From positions 372,001-436,000 of the forward strand of contig JAHQIY010000021.1 of NCBI GenBank assembly GCA_019054805.1: a stretch of DNA of 64,000 bases, given 5' to 3'. This document shows positions 56,455 through 64,000 of the stretch, piece by piece. Position numbers and translations under genes: made by a program. This DNA comes from Brachionus manjavacas (Eukaryota; Rotifera; Eurotatoria; Ploima; Brachionidae). Within the stretch, counting starts at the first letter, position 1; each line of letters starts with the position of its first letter. Under the pieces are notes generated by a model. That model did no database searches. It saw nothing but the letters and a program-made list of their open reading frames with translations, and had not been told where the DNA came from.

Positions 56455-58161
56455 TTAGTTTTCTTCTTGTTCTTTTTTGCTATTAGCTAAGTTAAAAGCT
56501 TCTGCTAAAGAAAAAGTACTTTCTTCATCTGCACTAGATAAATGTTTTTTTCTTTCTTGGCTTTCAAACAACTTAATAGACAATGCAATGTATTTGTTGC
56601 TAGAATTAACATTAGTAACAACTGCCTGAACATCGCTACCTATTGGGTAGGTATCTAAAGATTGTTCATTTTTTTCTAAAGCAATATCCATTTTTTTAAC
56701 TAAACCAACTACGCCTTCTTTTAATTCAACTTCAAGATCATAATCGGTGTGGCCTACCACTTTACCAGTTACTACATCGCCTTTTTTAAAGCCTTCGTAA
56801 GCGGTTGCAGTTTTATCTTCGGTTAATTGTTTAACGCCTAATACTATTCTATCACGCTCTAGCTCGCCCCTAATAACTTTGGCTTTAACTACATCACCTA
56901 CTGCGTAATTTTCTAATAAAGATTTATCTTTACTATCCCAAGATAAATCGCTTAATTTAATTAAGCTGGTTAAGTTTTGGCCAATGGTAACTATTAAGCC
57001 GTTATCTTGTATAGCTTTAACTGTTGCTTCTACTACGCTACCTTCTGGGTTTTCTTTCATAAAGTCTGCCCAAGGGTTAGATACACACTGCTTAACACTT
57101 AAGTTAGTTTTGCGTTTGCTATCGTCAATTTCAATTACTTTTACGGTAATTTCATCGCCTATAGTGTAATCTTTTTTAGGAGAAATATCTTTTTTTGTCC
57201 AACTTAGTTCAGATATATGCACTAAGCCTTCAATACCATCTGCTAAACCTACAAACACGCCATAATCTGCAGTGTTAGTAATTTTTAGGGTAAATACTTC
57301 GCCCACTTTGTATTTTTCTACAACTTCTTTCCATGGGTCTTGGCTTAATTGTTTTAAACCTAAAGAAATACGGTTGTTATCTGGATTAATTTTAGTAATA
57401 ACTAACTTAATAGTTTCGCCTAATTGTAATACTTCAGATATATGGTTAATTCTGCTCCAAGAAATATCGGTTACGTGCAATAAGCCGTCCACCGAACCTA
57501 AATCTATAAATGCACCATAACCAGTTAAGTTTTTAACCACACCTTCTACAATTTGGCCTTCTTTGTAGTTTTCGGTAGAAACTAACTCGCCTTGTTCGTT
57601 AACAGATTTACCAGCTAAAGCTTTTTTAGAAACAATAATGTTAAATCTTTCTTTGTCCATTTTAATAATTTGAAACAAATCGTCTTTACCAACTAAACCG
57701 TTAATATTTTTAATAGATCTAGCATCTAATTGCGAACCTGGTAAAAACGACAATAAACCATCTACCACAACTGCAAAACCGCCTTTAATACGCTTAGTAA
57801 TAGAACCAGTAACTGGGGCACCATCTACCATTTTTTTCTCTAATTCATACCAAACTTCTTCTCTTCTGGCTTTTTCTCTGCTTAAAACAATGTTGCCATC
57901 GTTATCTTCGTATCTTTCTATGTATACTTCTACTTCGTCACCTACAGTAAAATTAGGCACTTCGCCTTCAGAATTTTTAAATTCGCTTAATAAAATTTTA
58001 CCTTCGCTTTTTAAACCAACGTCTACGGTGGCATAGTAGTTATCTAGTGCTACTATTATTCCTTTTACTATGTGGTTTTCAAAAGATGAAATATTTTCTA
58101 CGCTTTGTTGAAATAATTGGCCAAAATCTTCGGCCGTGTTGTTGATAGTGTTATCTGTCAT
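56455..58161 (-). CDS. rpsA: 30S ribosomal protein S1
   Basis: mRNA-binding ribosomal protein. The 568 residues hold six S1 OB-fold repeats; clear starts include VKGIIVALDNYYATVDVG (about 33), GAPVTGSITKRIKGGFAVVV (about 114), VEGVVKNLTGYGAFIDLGSV (about 200), FTLKITNTADYGVFVGL (about 288), VVEATVKAIQDNGLIVTIG and VVTGKVVGHTDYDLEVEL. Preceded by cmk in the same direction, as in most proteobacteria, and followed by a strong terminator. The 117-base leader contains a hairpin at 58195-58213. Confidence 0.97.
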   Translation of the reverse strand: MTDNTINNTAEDFGQLFQQSVENISSFENHIVKGIIVALDNYYATVDVGLKSEGKILLSEFKNSEGEVPNFTVGDEVEVYIERYEDNDGNIVLSREKARREEVWYELEKKMVDGAPVTGSITKRIKGGFAVVVDGLLSFLPGSQLDARSIKNINGLVGKDDLFQIIKMDKERFNIIVSKKALAGKSVNEQGELVSTENYKEGQIVEGVVKNLTGYGAFIDLGSVDGLLHVTDISWSRINHISEVLQLGETIKLVITKINPDNNRISLGLKQLSQDPWKEVVEKYKVGEVFTLKITNTADYGVFVGLADGIEGLVHISELSWTKKDISPKKDYTIGDEITVKVIEIDDSKRKTNLSVKQCVSNPWADFMKENPEGSVVEATVKAIQDNGLIVTIGQNLTSLIKLSDLSWDSKDKSLLENYAVGDVVKAKVIRGELERDRIVLGVKQLTEDKTATAYEGFKKGDVVTGKVVGHTDYDLEVELKEGVVGLVKKMDIALEKNEQSLDTYPIGSDVQAVVTNVNSSNKYIALSIKLFESQERKKHLSSADEESTFSLAEAFNLANSKKEQEEN

Positions 58162-58194
58162 TATATATAATTAAAGGTTATTAATAAAAATACT

Positions 58195-58213
58195 AATAAG
58201 CAAAATGCTTATT
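58195..58213 (-). promoter_or_regulatory. Hairpin in the rpsA leader
   Basis: AATAAGCA and TGCTTATT form a perfect 8-base stem with a 3-base loop, 34 bases upstream of the rpsA ATG. S1 represses its own translation through leader structure in E. coli; this could play that part. On the minus strand a short T-rich stretch follows, so weak termination after cmk is the other reading. Confidence 0.45.
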
Positions 58214-58278
58214 TAGTTGTTATTTTACCTTATTTTTGCATAAAAGTATAATCTTTTTTACAGGCTGTGCTATTTTTA

Positions 58279-58983
58279 TTAGCAAATATTACATGTTTGC
58301 TTAACATAATTAAGCATTTGCGTAACGGTATATTCTACCGAATTACTAGAGTTATCAATAAAAATTGCATCTGCGGTTTGTATTAGCGGTGCGTTTTTGC
58401 GGGTGGTGTCTTGGTGGTCTCGGTTTTTTAGTGAATTATATAAATTATTAAATTTAATAGAATCTTGGGGTAATATAGGCATACTGCCGTATAAATCTTT
58501 AAAGCGGCGTTGGGCTCTAACTTGTAGGTTAGCATTTACAAAAAATTTTACATTAGCATTAGGAAAAACTACAGAACCTAAGTCTCTGCCATCTAGCACA
58601 CTACCACCTACGGCCGTGCCATTAAGCATAGGGTTAATGGCAAAATTGTGCTGAAATTGCAATAAGTTTTGCCTTATTTTAGTATGTTGTGCTATAGCAG
58701 AGGCGGCTTCTGCAACGTTATTATTGCTTAATTGCTTAACGTTTACTTGTGCAAAATTAATATTTAAAGATTGTTGCAATATTGGGGCAATGTTGGTAAT
58801 TTGCTTATTTATAAATAAATTATTATTAATAGCAAACCAACCTAAAAATCTATATAACAGGCCGGTATCTAAATATGCAAAGTTTAGTTGCTTAGCTAAA
58901 GCTTTAGAAAGGGTTCCTTTGCCAGAGCCCGAGGTGCCGTCTACCACTATGGTAATTTTATTATGGTTTGTGTTTGCTTGCAT
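58279..58983 (-). CDS. cmk: Cytidylate kinase
   Basis: Phosphorylates CMP and dCMP. The 234-residue protein has the P-loop DGTSGSGKGTLSKALAK (about 15-31), YLDTGLLYRFLGW, the DGRDLGSVVFPNANVKFFV segment, and RAQRRFKDL with the lid arginines, then NRDHQDTTRKNAPL. It lies between aroA and rpsA, the classical aroA-cmk-rpsA order. Confidence 0.96.
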   Translation of the reverse strand: MQANTNHNKITIVVDGTSGSGKGTLSKALAKQLNFAYLDTGLLYRFLGWFAINNNLFINKQITNIAPILQQSLNINFAQVNVKQLSNNNVAEAASAIAQHTKIRQNLLQFQHNFAINPMLNGTAVGGSVLDGRDLGSVVFPNANVKFFVNANLQVRAQRRFKDLYGSMPILPQDSIKFNNLYNSLKNRDHQDTTRKNAPLIQTADAIFIDNSSNSVEYTVTQMLNYVKQTCNIC

Positions 58984-59040
58984 ATTAGCCTATTATAAAT
59001 TTAAATTTATTTAATGTACGTATATATTATATTACAAAAA

Positions 59041-60438
59041 TTATAATATGTGCCAATTTATTTGTTGGGCTATTTGTAAAAAATTAGGAAAAGATGTATT
59101 AATATTACTGCAATTTAACACAGTAATAGGTTTAGTGCATCTGCTTGCTAACACTAGCATGCTCATGCTTATGCGGTGGTCTAAAAAACTGTGTAATTGT
59201 TGGTTAGTGTTGTTTATAGCGTTGTTGGTTAAATTACTTAGGCCGTGTATGCTTAGGCTATCTGCTGTAGAGCTTGTATTAAAGCCCATTAAATTAAAAT
59301 TGTGTTCTATTGATTGTATTCTATCGCTTTCTTTATAGCGTAGCTCGTTAATACCATTAAAAACCGATACCCCTTTGGCAAACAAGGAAATTACCGCTAA
59401 AATAGGAAACTCATCTATCATTAAATTTACTAAATTTGCACTAACATTGCAAGCCTGCAAATTACTGTATTTTACGTTAATATCTGCGGTTGGTTCGCCA
59501 TTAATGTTGCTGGTGTTGGTTATGGTAATGTTGGCGTGCATTTGTTGTAGTACTTGTAGTAGTCCGGTTCTGGTGGTATTAATATTAACATTGCGTATGG
59601 TTATATTGGCATTTGGTGTAATTAAAGCTAATGCTATAAAAAAACTAGCAGAAGAAAAATCTGCCGGAATATTATAATTATAAGCCTTAACCATACACTT
59701 AGGGTTGCCTTGCACGGTTATAAAATTATTATCTACATTGCTAACCACTGGTAAGCTTAAGCTTTGTAGCATATTTTCGGTATGGTTTCTGCTTAAACTT
59801 ACATTGCTTAAGTTGGTAGCCCCATTGGCAAACAACCCTGCCAGTATAATTGCCGATTTTACCTGTGCCGAATACACATTACTATAATTAATACCATGCA
59901 ACTGCGTAGGCTGTATAGTTAAAGGTAAAGTATTGTTAGAATTTAAAAAATTTATGTTAGCCCCCATTAAACGCAGTGGCTCTGCTACACGCAACATAGG
60001 GCGTTTTTGTAATGATTCATCGCCAGTTATAGTAAATGTAGTATTGCTGTTTTTGTTTGCTAGTAAATTACCTGCCAATATACCCATTAGTAATCTGGTA
60101 GAGGTTCCCGAATTACCCATATCTAAATTAATTTTGTTACTAGTTGGCGTGTAGTTACCAAATCCGTTAGATTGCACTTGCAATATATTAGTTACTGTAG
60201 AGCTACTGGCTGTAGTATTACTAACGCTAAAATTAAATTTTACCCCAAGCTGTGTAAAGCAGTTTATGGTGTTGTTAACATCTAAACTATTTAATATATT
60301 GGTAATGGTGCTATTGCCGTTGGCTAGTGCACTAAGTATAACCGCCCTGTGCGAAATAGACTTATCTGGCGGAATATTACTAATAGTTATATTAGTTGTA
60401 GCGGTAAAATTAAATAAAGATGTTGTTAAGTTTTGCAT
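59041..60438 (-). CDS. aroA: 3-phosphoshikimate 1-carboxyvinyltransferase (EPSP synthase)
   Basis: Sixth step of the shikimate pathway. The 465-residue protein shows IPPDKSISHRAVILSALANG (residues 23-42, PEP and shikimate-3-phosphate contacts), LDMGNSGTSTRLLMGILAG near 109, DESLQKRPM, AQVKSAIILAGLFANG, FPILAVISLFAKG with the catalytic Asp just before it (LMIDEFP), and ELRYKESDR. Asn/Thr-rich loops expand it slightly. First gene of aroA-cmk-rpsA. Confidence 0.97.
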   Translation of the reverse strand: MQNLTTSLFNFTATTNITISNIPPDKSISHRAVILSALANGNSTITNILNSLDVNNTINCFTQLGVKFNFSVSNTTASSSTVTNILQVQSNGFGNYTPTSNKINLDMGNSGTSTRLLMGILAGNLLANKNSNTTFTITGDESLQKRPMLRVAEPLRLMGANINFLNSNNTLPLTIQPTQLHGINYSNVYSAQVKSAIILAGLFANGATNLSNVSLSRNHTENMLQSLSLPVVSNVDNNFITVQGNPKCMVKAYNYNIPADFSSASFFIALALITPNANITIRNVNINTTRTGLLQVLQQMHANITITNTSNINGEPTADINVKYSNLQACNVSANLVNLMIDEFPILAVISLFAKGVSVFNGINELRYKESDRIQSIEHNFNLMGFNTSSTADSLSIHGLSNLTNNAINNTNQQLHSFLDHRISMSMLVLASRCTKPITVLNCSNINTSFPNFLQIAQQINWHIL

Positions 60439-60498
60439 TTATTTATGGTTTTAATTTAGCTGTATAACAAATTTTACACAACTAAGCAATTATTGGTT

Positions 60499-60747
60499 TT
60501 ACTGATTAGTGTTTTTAAATAACACAGACGACGTTAACAAAGTTAACTTATTAGCCACAGGGGCACAAAAAAATGCTATAGGAGCCGAAACCATAAACGA
60601 AGACACAAAGGCTTTAAACCAAAAACCAAAAAACTGCTGGTTTAACGGATATTGTTGCAATGTAAAATAAAAAGATATTCCTATACCAACCATTATAGAC
60701 ATATAAAATACAAAAATCATTCTAGACAAAGTAGCGTTTATTTTCAT
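60499..60747 (-). CDS. DUF2798-type small membrane protein
   Basis: An 82-residue protein with two membrane helices (about 8-29 and 45-66 from the ATG at 60747) and the DUF2798 pattern: RMIFVFYMSIMVGIGISFY, then FWFKAFVSSFMVSAPIAFFCAPVANKL. The ATG at 60747 is chosen over an upstream in-frame start at 60810 because GGAG lies 9-12 bases before it and the extra 21 residues are not part of the family. Function unknown. Confidence 0.78.
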   Translation of the reverse strand: MKINATLSRMIFVFYMSIMVGIGISFYFTLQQYPLNQQFFGFWFKAFVSSFMVSAPIAFFCAPVANKLTLLTSSVLFKNTNQ

Positions 60748-60971
60748 TGTAAAGGTCTCCGTATTATTTATAGGTGTTAAGAAACTTAGCAAACATACAA
60801 TATTATACATACATAGCTATAAATAGTCAAAACATATTGTTATAAATTTATGCTTTATTAATGTAATATTTTATTTTACTTTGTAATTAATATAGTTTAT
60901 AATATAAAAAAGCTTATAGTATTAATTACTGGTTAGTATATTTTATATTGCCGTGTAAGTAATGCATACGT

Positions 60972-61047
60972 GGGGTCTTAGCTCAGCTGGTAGAGCACTA
61001 CAATGGCATTGTAGGGGTCAGGGGTTCAACTCCCCTAGGCTCCACCA
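60972..61047 (+). tRNA. tRNA-Ala (anticodon GGC)
   Basis: A 76-nt cloverleaf: acceptor GGGGTCT/AGGCTCC with two G-T pairs, D arm GCTCAGCTGGTAGAGC, anticodon stem CTACA/TGTAG around ATGGCAT (anticodon GGC), T arm AGGGG-TTCAACT-CCCCT and encoded ACCA. Confidence 0.97.
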
Positions 61048-61110
61048 TTAAAGCTTTTATTAAATAAGCGTAATTATAATTATAAATAAACCATAATTAA
61101 AATAAATTAT

Positions 61111-61821
61111 ATGAAAACACTAAAAATTTTATTTGTATCTGTAGCCTTAATTGTTACAAGTGTTAAAGCAGAAATACCAAAAGTTGGCAAGTTTTTAAAA
61201 ATACCAATGTCGGAATACAAGTTAGTTTACACCACTACTTACGGCAGTTTGTACGATGATTTTAGCAAAGAGATTGAAGAAATAACCGCAGAAATTAAGC
61301 AGTACAGCCTTAACCCATTAAAAATAGTTGTAATCTATTTAGATTCTGATACCCCAAACAATGTAACTACTTTAGATGCTAGAAAAAATAAAGAACAATC
61401 TGATATAGAAGCCGAAATACAAAACAATATAGCTATAACTAAAGATTTACTAGAAGAAATTTACCCTGCTGCCTATTTAAATTATAAACGCAGAGTACTA
61501 ATTGGTGCATTGCTACTACCTAGCATTACCTTTAACAACACTAATAAATATAAATCTATAGATTTACCCGCTAATAACGTTATGGGTTTTCAGGTATTAC
61601 TTAGTAACCTAAGCGAAGACTTTGACCAAAAAACTTTTACAGCTTACTCTCGTTCTTCTATACTTAGATACATTTATGTAAAGCGTGCTCAGGATACTTT
61701 ATTTTTAACCGAACTAAAAGATACCGCTTTTGGTAGCTCTATATTTTTTGCATATCCTTTTAGCAAAGAACTACTAGAAGAACGCTACACAGAAGTAGAA
61801 GAAACAAAAAATATTAATTAA
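61111..61821 (+). CDS. Exported protein with possible GyrI-like effector-binding fold
   Basis: A 236-residue protein with a clean signal peptide (MKTLKILFVSVALIVTSVKA, cleaved before Glu21). The mature part contains YTTTYGSLYDDFSKEIEEIT, LKIVVIYLDSDTPNN and a late FGSSIFFAYPF; the order small-Gly-x-x-helix followed by a strand ending in YxDxP-like residues resembles GyrI/SOUL effector-binding domains, but this is a tentative fold call. The C-terminus is acidic. It is the first of three exported proteins in a row after tRNA-Ala, separated by 14 and 8 bases, so an operon is likely. Confidence 0.65.
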   Translation: MKTLKILFVSVALIVTSVKAEIPKVGKFLKIPMSEYKLVYTTTYGSLYDDFSKEIEEITAEIKQYSLNPLKIVVIYLDSDTPNNVTTLDARKNKEQSDIEAEIQNNIAITKDLLEEIYPAAYLNYKRRVLIGALLLPSITFNNTNKYKSIDLPANNVMGFQVLLSNLSEDFDQKTFTAYSRSSILRYIYVKRAQDTLFLTELKDTAFGSSIFFAYPFSKELLEERYTEVEETKNIN

Positions 61822-61835
61822 AACTACAGCTAACA

Positions 61836-62138
61836 ATGAAAAAATATATACTATCTATTTTGTTAATTTTGTTATTAAATGTATCATCTTGCGGTTTAGT
61901 TTTGCAATATAAAAATATAAACCAAACTAAAACCGATAAAATTAATTACGTAGTTTTAGGAACCGACGTTATTTTTGGTGGAGCAATAAGTATTTTAGCC
62001 AATTTACCCCTTTACTATACAGGTATTTACCTAATAGTGCCTTTAACTATAGACTATGCTATAGGTACTTTGTTTTATACTAAAGAACAATACGACGCTA
62101 AACCAAAAGGTATACTAGACGTAATAACCGACGAATAA
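61836..62138 (+). CDS. Small lipoprotein, YceK-like
   Basis: A 100-residue protein with a signal ending in the lipobox NVSSC (Cys19), then GLVLQYKN. The mature part has FGGAISILANLPLYYTGIYLIVPLTIDYAIGTLFYTKEQYD, a hydrophobic middle followed by Asp-Tyr and a Pro/Lys-rich end, like the YceK (DUF1375) pattern in length and layout. It shares the SCGLxL start and the DYxxxTLFxxK end with the next gene, so the two are probably paralogues. Confidence 0.68.
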   Translation: MKKYILSILLILLLNVSSCGLVLQYKNINQTKTDKINYVVLGTDVIFGGAISILANLPLYYTGIYLIVPLTIDYAIGTLFYTKEQYDAKPKGILDVITDE

Positions 62139-62146
62139 TTTTTAAC

Positions 62147-62440
62147 ATGCTAAAATATATAAAAAAAATATGTGTTGTTTGTGTTTTGCTAGTGTTTTTA
62201 ACTTCTTGCGGATTAATTTTAAAAACCAACCAAGCCGGTAAAGAAGCAACACAACAGTTGGATATTCCTATTGTATTGCTAGACTCTACTGGGCTACTAG
62301 CTTTAGTATTACCTGGTTTGGTACCAGGGTTTTATGCAACCATAGGGGCAACCCTAGGTGCGGTTATAAGTGTTTCTAGCTTGGGGCTAGATTACTACTA
62401 TAACACTTTATTTATTAGTAAAATTCAATTTTCTAAATAA
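62147..62440 (+). CDS. Small lipoprotein, paralogue of the preceding gene
   Basis: A 97-residue protein with signal and lipobox FLTSC (Cys21), then GLILKTN. A hydrophobic segment VLLDSTGLLALVLPGLVPGF follows and the end reads LDYYYNTLFISK, aligned with IDYAIGTLFYTK of its neighbour. It starts 8 bases after that gene. Role unknown; such tiny lipoproteins usually sit in the outer membrane as structural or stress-response parts. Confidence 0.65.
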   Translation: MLKYIKKICVVCVLLVFLTSCGLILKTNQAGKEATQQLDIPIVLLDSTGLLALVLPGLVPGFYATIGATLGAVISVSSLGLDYYYNTLFISKIQFSK

Positions 62441-62466
62441 TTTTAACCAACACTAAAGGTAACCCT

Positions 62467-62492
62467 AAGTAAGCCTTGGTTAAAGCTTACTT
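62467..62492. repeat. Inverted repeat between the lipoprotein and M20 peptidase genes
   Basis: AAGTAAGC and GCTTACTT form a perfect 8-base stem around a 10-base loop that contains the M20 stop codon (62480-62482). It sits where two convergent genes end, so a terminator role is plausible, though no strong U-run follows on either strand. Confidence 0.4.
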
Positions 62493-63622
62493 ATATCGGT
62501 TAATATTTGTTGCAATAATATAACTTTTGGTTCTACAGAAGTTATATCTAAAAACTCTAAATTAGCATTGTGCATACCGCCCCCTACTGCCCCTAGGCCG
62601 TCTATAGTGGCAATACCTAATGCAGAAACTAAGTTGCCATCGCTACCGCCTGCACTAGTGGTGTAGGTTATAGGCATATTTACCGCATTAGCACTTTTTA
62701 ACACTAAATCTTCTAACCACAGGCTTTGTGTAGTATTAGCCAAGGGCGTTTTGTAAGAAACCTGTGTAAACGTAATTTTTACTTTGCTATCTAACGGATT
62801 TTGCACCCTATGCATAATAGTGTTTTGCATATTTTTAAAAGTATTATCGTCTAAAAACCTAATTTCTATGTAAGCACAGGCGGTATCTGAGATAACGTTG
62901 CTGGCACCTTCGCCCCCTACCGACCCCCCACTAACAGGGTTAACGTTAAAAGTAGTGTTTAAGCTTGCATTATTAAATTGTTGCATAAAGGTTAAAAAAC
63001 TTGCCATCTCCATTATAGCACTTGCCCCATTAGTAGGTACCGATGCATGGGCGGCTATTCCGCTAAATTCTACTTTAAAACGCTGTATACCTTTGCGTTT
63101 GTTAACTAAAGTATTAAGCCCGCCTTCTGGGGGTTCTAGCACTAAAACGCTTTTACTTTTTTTGCAAATTTCTACTATTTTTTCTTCCGAATAAATAGAG
63201 CTAATTTCTTCGTCTGGGTTGTTAATTATTGCTATAGATAAACTATTAAGCACATTAGCAGGCAAGCTTTGTAAAGCATATAAACCAACTAACAAACCAG
63301 ATTTCATATCTATAGCACCTAAGCCGTATGCTTGGTTATTTTTAACCGTTAATAAATGATTATGCACAATATTAGCATTGTACACGGTATCTAAATGCCC
63401 TATTAACACTACATCGTAACTGGTGGCGTTGGGCTTGTTGGTGGCAAACAACATTGGGCCAACTTGGTTACCAACATTTATTAATTTAGTGGTAAAATTA
63501 AGTTGTGTGTAAAAATTTTGCATAATTTTAGCAACCTCCATTACCCCTGCTGGATTATAAGTGCCACAGTTTATATTGGTTAGTTTAGCTAAATCTTGTA
63601 AAAAATTATTTATATTAAACAT
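62480..63622 (-). CDS. M20 family metallopeptidase (glutamate carboxypeptidase-like)
   Basis: Zinc exopeptidase of the carboxypeptidase G2/ArgE/DapE group. The 380-residue protein retains the metal and catalytic residues: VVLIGHLDTVY (His, Asp), GAIDMKSGLL (bridging Asp), INNPDEEISS (catalytic Glu-Glu), VLEPPEGG (Glu) and GGGMHNANLEFL (His). The dimerisation domain is seen in FSGIAAHASVPTNGASAI. Pattern suggests CPG2-like rather than DapE. No signal peptide, so probably cytoplasmic amino-acid salvage. Substrate unknown. Confidence 0.9.
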   Translation of the reverse strand: MFNINNFLQDLAKLTNINCGTYNPAGVMEVAKIMQNFYTQLNFTTKLINVGNQVGPMLFATNKPNATSYDVVLIGHLDTVYNANIVHNHLLTVKNNQAYGLGAIDMKSGLLVGLYALQSLPANVLNSLSIAIINNPDEEISSIYSEEKIVEICKKSKSVLVLEPPEGGLNTLVNKRKGIQRFKVEFSGIAAHASVPTNGASAIMEMASFLTFMQQFNNASLNTTFNVNPVSGGSVGGEGASNVISDTACAYIEIRFLDDNTFKNMQNTIMHRVQNPLDSKVKITFTQVSYKTPLANTTQSLWLEDLVLKSANAVNMPITYTTSAGGSDGNLVSALGIATIDGLGAVGGGMHNANLEFLDITSVEPKVILLQQILTDISKL

Positions 63623-63654
63623 GGTGCCTCTTTTTTTTTATTTATAAAAAATGC

Positions 63655-63683
63655 TTGATATTATTAATATTATATAGTATAAT
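63655..63683 (+). promoter_or_regulatory. Promoter of rplU
   Basis: TTGATA and TATAAT with exactly 17 bases between, about 75 bases upstream of the rplU ATG. One of the best sigma-70 matches in the window. Confidence 0.75.
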
Positions 63684-63708
63684 AAACAAATGTTTAAGAT
63701 TAATTTAA

Positions 63709-63732
63709 TTGCTTAACCAAATTGTTAAGCAA
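63709..63732 (+). promoter_or_regulatory. Hairpin in the rplU leader
   Basis: TTGCTTAAC and GTTAAGCAA form a perfect 9-base stem with loop CAAATT between the promoter and the ribosome binding site AAAGGA. No T-run follows. A leader structure for autoregulation by L21 is possible. Confidence 0.5.
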
Positions 63733-63757
63733 AACGGTATTTTAAAGGATAAAAAAT

Positions 63758-64000
63758 ATGTTTGCTGTTATTAAATTTGCTGGGGCTCAGCATATAGTTA
63801 AAAAAAATGATATTATAACAGTTAATTCTGTAAATGCAGAAGTAGGCGACGAAATAACTGTTACAGATGTGCTTTCTTTAATTAATGGAGACGACGTTAC
63901 TATTGGTACTCCGTTAGTAGAAAATAAAAAAGTTACTTTAAAACTTTTAAACAACTTTAAAGGCGAAAAAGTAATTGTTTTTAAAAAAAGAAGAAGAAAA
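63758..64000 (+). CDS. rplU: 50S ribosomal protein L21, partial
   Basis: The first 81 codons are present; the gene runs off the right edge. The product starts MFAVIKFAGAQHIVKKNDII and contains VDVL-like TVTDVLSLINGDDVTIGTPLV, and FKGEKVIVFKKRRRK, all typical of L21. AAAGGA lies about 8 bases before the ATG. In most bacteria rpmA and obg follow. Confidence 0.95.
   Translation, partial: MFAVIKFAGAQHIVKKNDIITVNSVNAEVGDEITVTDVLSLINGDDVTIGTPLVENKKVTLKLLNNFKGEKVIVFKKRRRK

Overview
The window is a gene-dense, AT-rich (about 30 percent GC by eye) stretch of a bacterial chromosome. Gene order points to an alphaproteobacterium: priA-atpHAGDC with a divergent xerC, ffh-rpsP-rimM-trmD-rplS-asd, mtaB-ftsY, map-radC, TPR-ispE, accD-folC, and tsaE-addB-addA-trxA are all arrangements known from that class. 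Proteins are rich in Asn, Lys and Ile, spacers are very short, several convergent genes overlap at their ends, and some conserved proteins have lost key residues. All of this fits a reduced, host-associated lineage of Rickettsiales/Holosporales type. The exact taxon cannot be read from the sequence. No TGA stop codon was found among about 57 complete genes.

Layout. 1-2409: a dicarboxylate/sodium symporter, cut by the window edge, and a malic enzyme. 2444-9611: F1 ATP synthase operon (atpC, D, G, A, H) behind priA. 9664-10665: xerC. 10818-15387: a degenerate aspartate-semialdehyde dehydrogenase followed by the translation and secretion block rplS, trmD, rimM, rpsP, ffh. 15406-18769: alanine dehydrogenase, mtaB, ftsY. 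18772-25000: radC, map, a YqaA-type membrane protein, a small membrane protein, trmJ-like methyltransferase, soluble lytic transglycosylase, uracil-DNA glycosylase. 25088-29112: TPR lipoprotein-like or secreted protein, ispE, trkH. 29113-31261: accessory segment with a tiny ORF and a type II restriction-modification pair, ending at tRNA-Gln. 31645-37259: O-acyltransferase, hslO, ABC-2 permease, recX and a DivL-like pseudokinase. 37243-44642: trxA, addA, addB, tsaE. 44703-48866: glmS, a free-standing GlmS glutaminase domain, tRNA-Leu, an MFS transporter, tRNA-Arg. 48982-50495: an OpgB-like phosphoglycerol transferase split by a frameshift. 50586-53206: secreted nuclease, msrA, pgk. 53294-60747: membrane-anchored XRE regulator, folC, accD, rpsA, cmk, aroA, DUF2798 protein. 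60972-62440: tRNA-Ala and a three-gene cluster of exported unknowns. 62480-64000: M20 peptidase and the start of rplU.

Together the genes describe a cell that makes ATP by oxidative phosphorylation, can take up and oxidise malate-like acids to pyruvate, keeps peptidoglycan turnover and precursor synthesis (glmS, slt), isoprenoid (ispE), fatty-acid (accD) and shikimate (aroA) steps, and repairs double-strand breaks with AddAB. The most noteworthy items are the DivL-like protein that has lost both its phosphoacceptor-position residue and its ATP-binding boxes, the stand-alone GlmS glutaminase next to intact glmS, the ASADH homologue lacking most catalytic residues, the missing UGA stops, the membrane-bound XRE regulator and the tandem YceK-like lipoproteins. 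No CRISPR array, rRNA, insertion sequence or prophage was seen.
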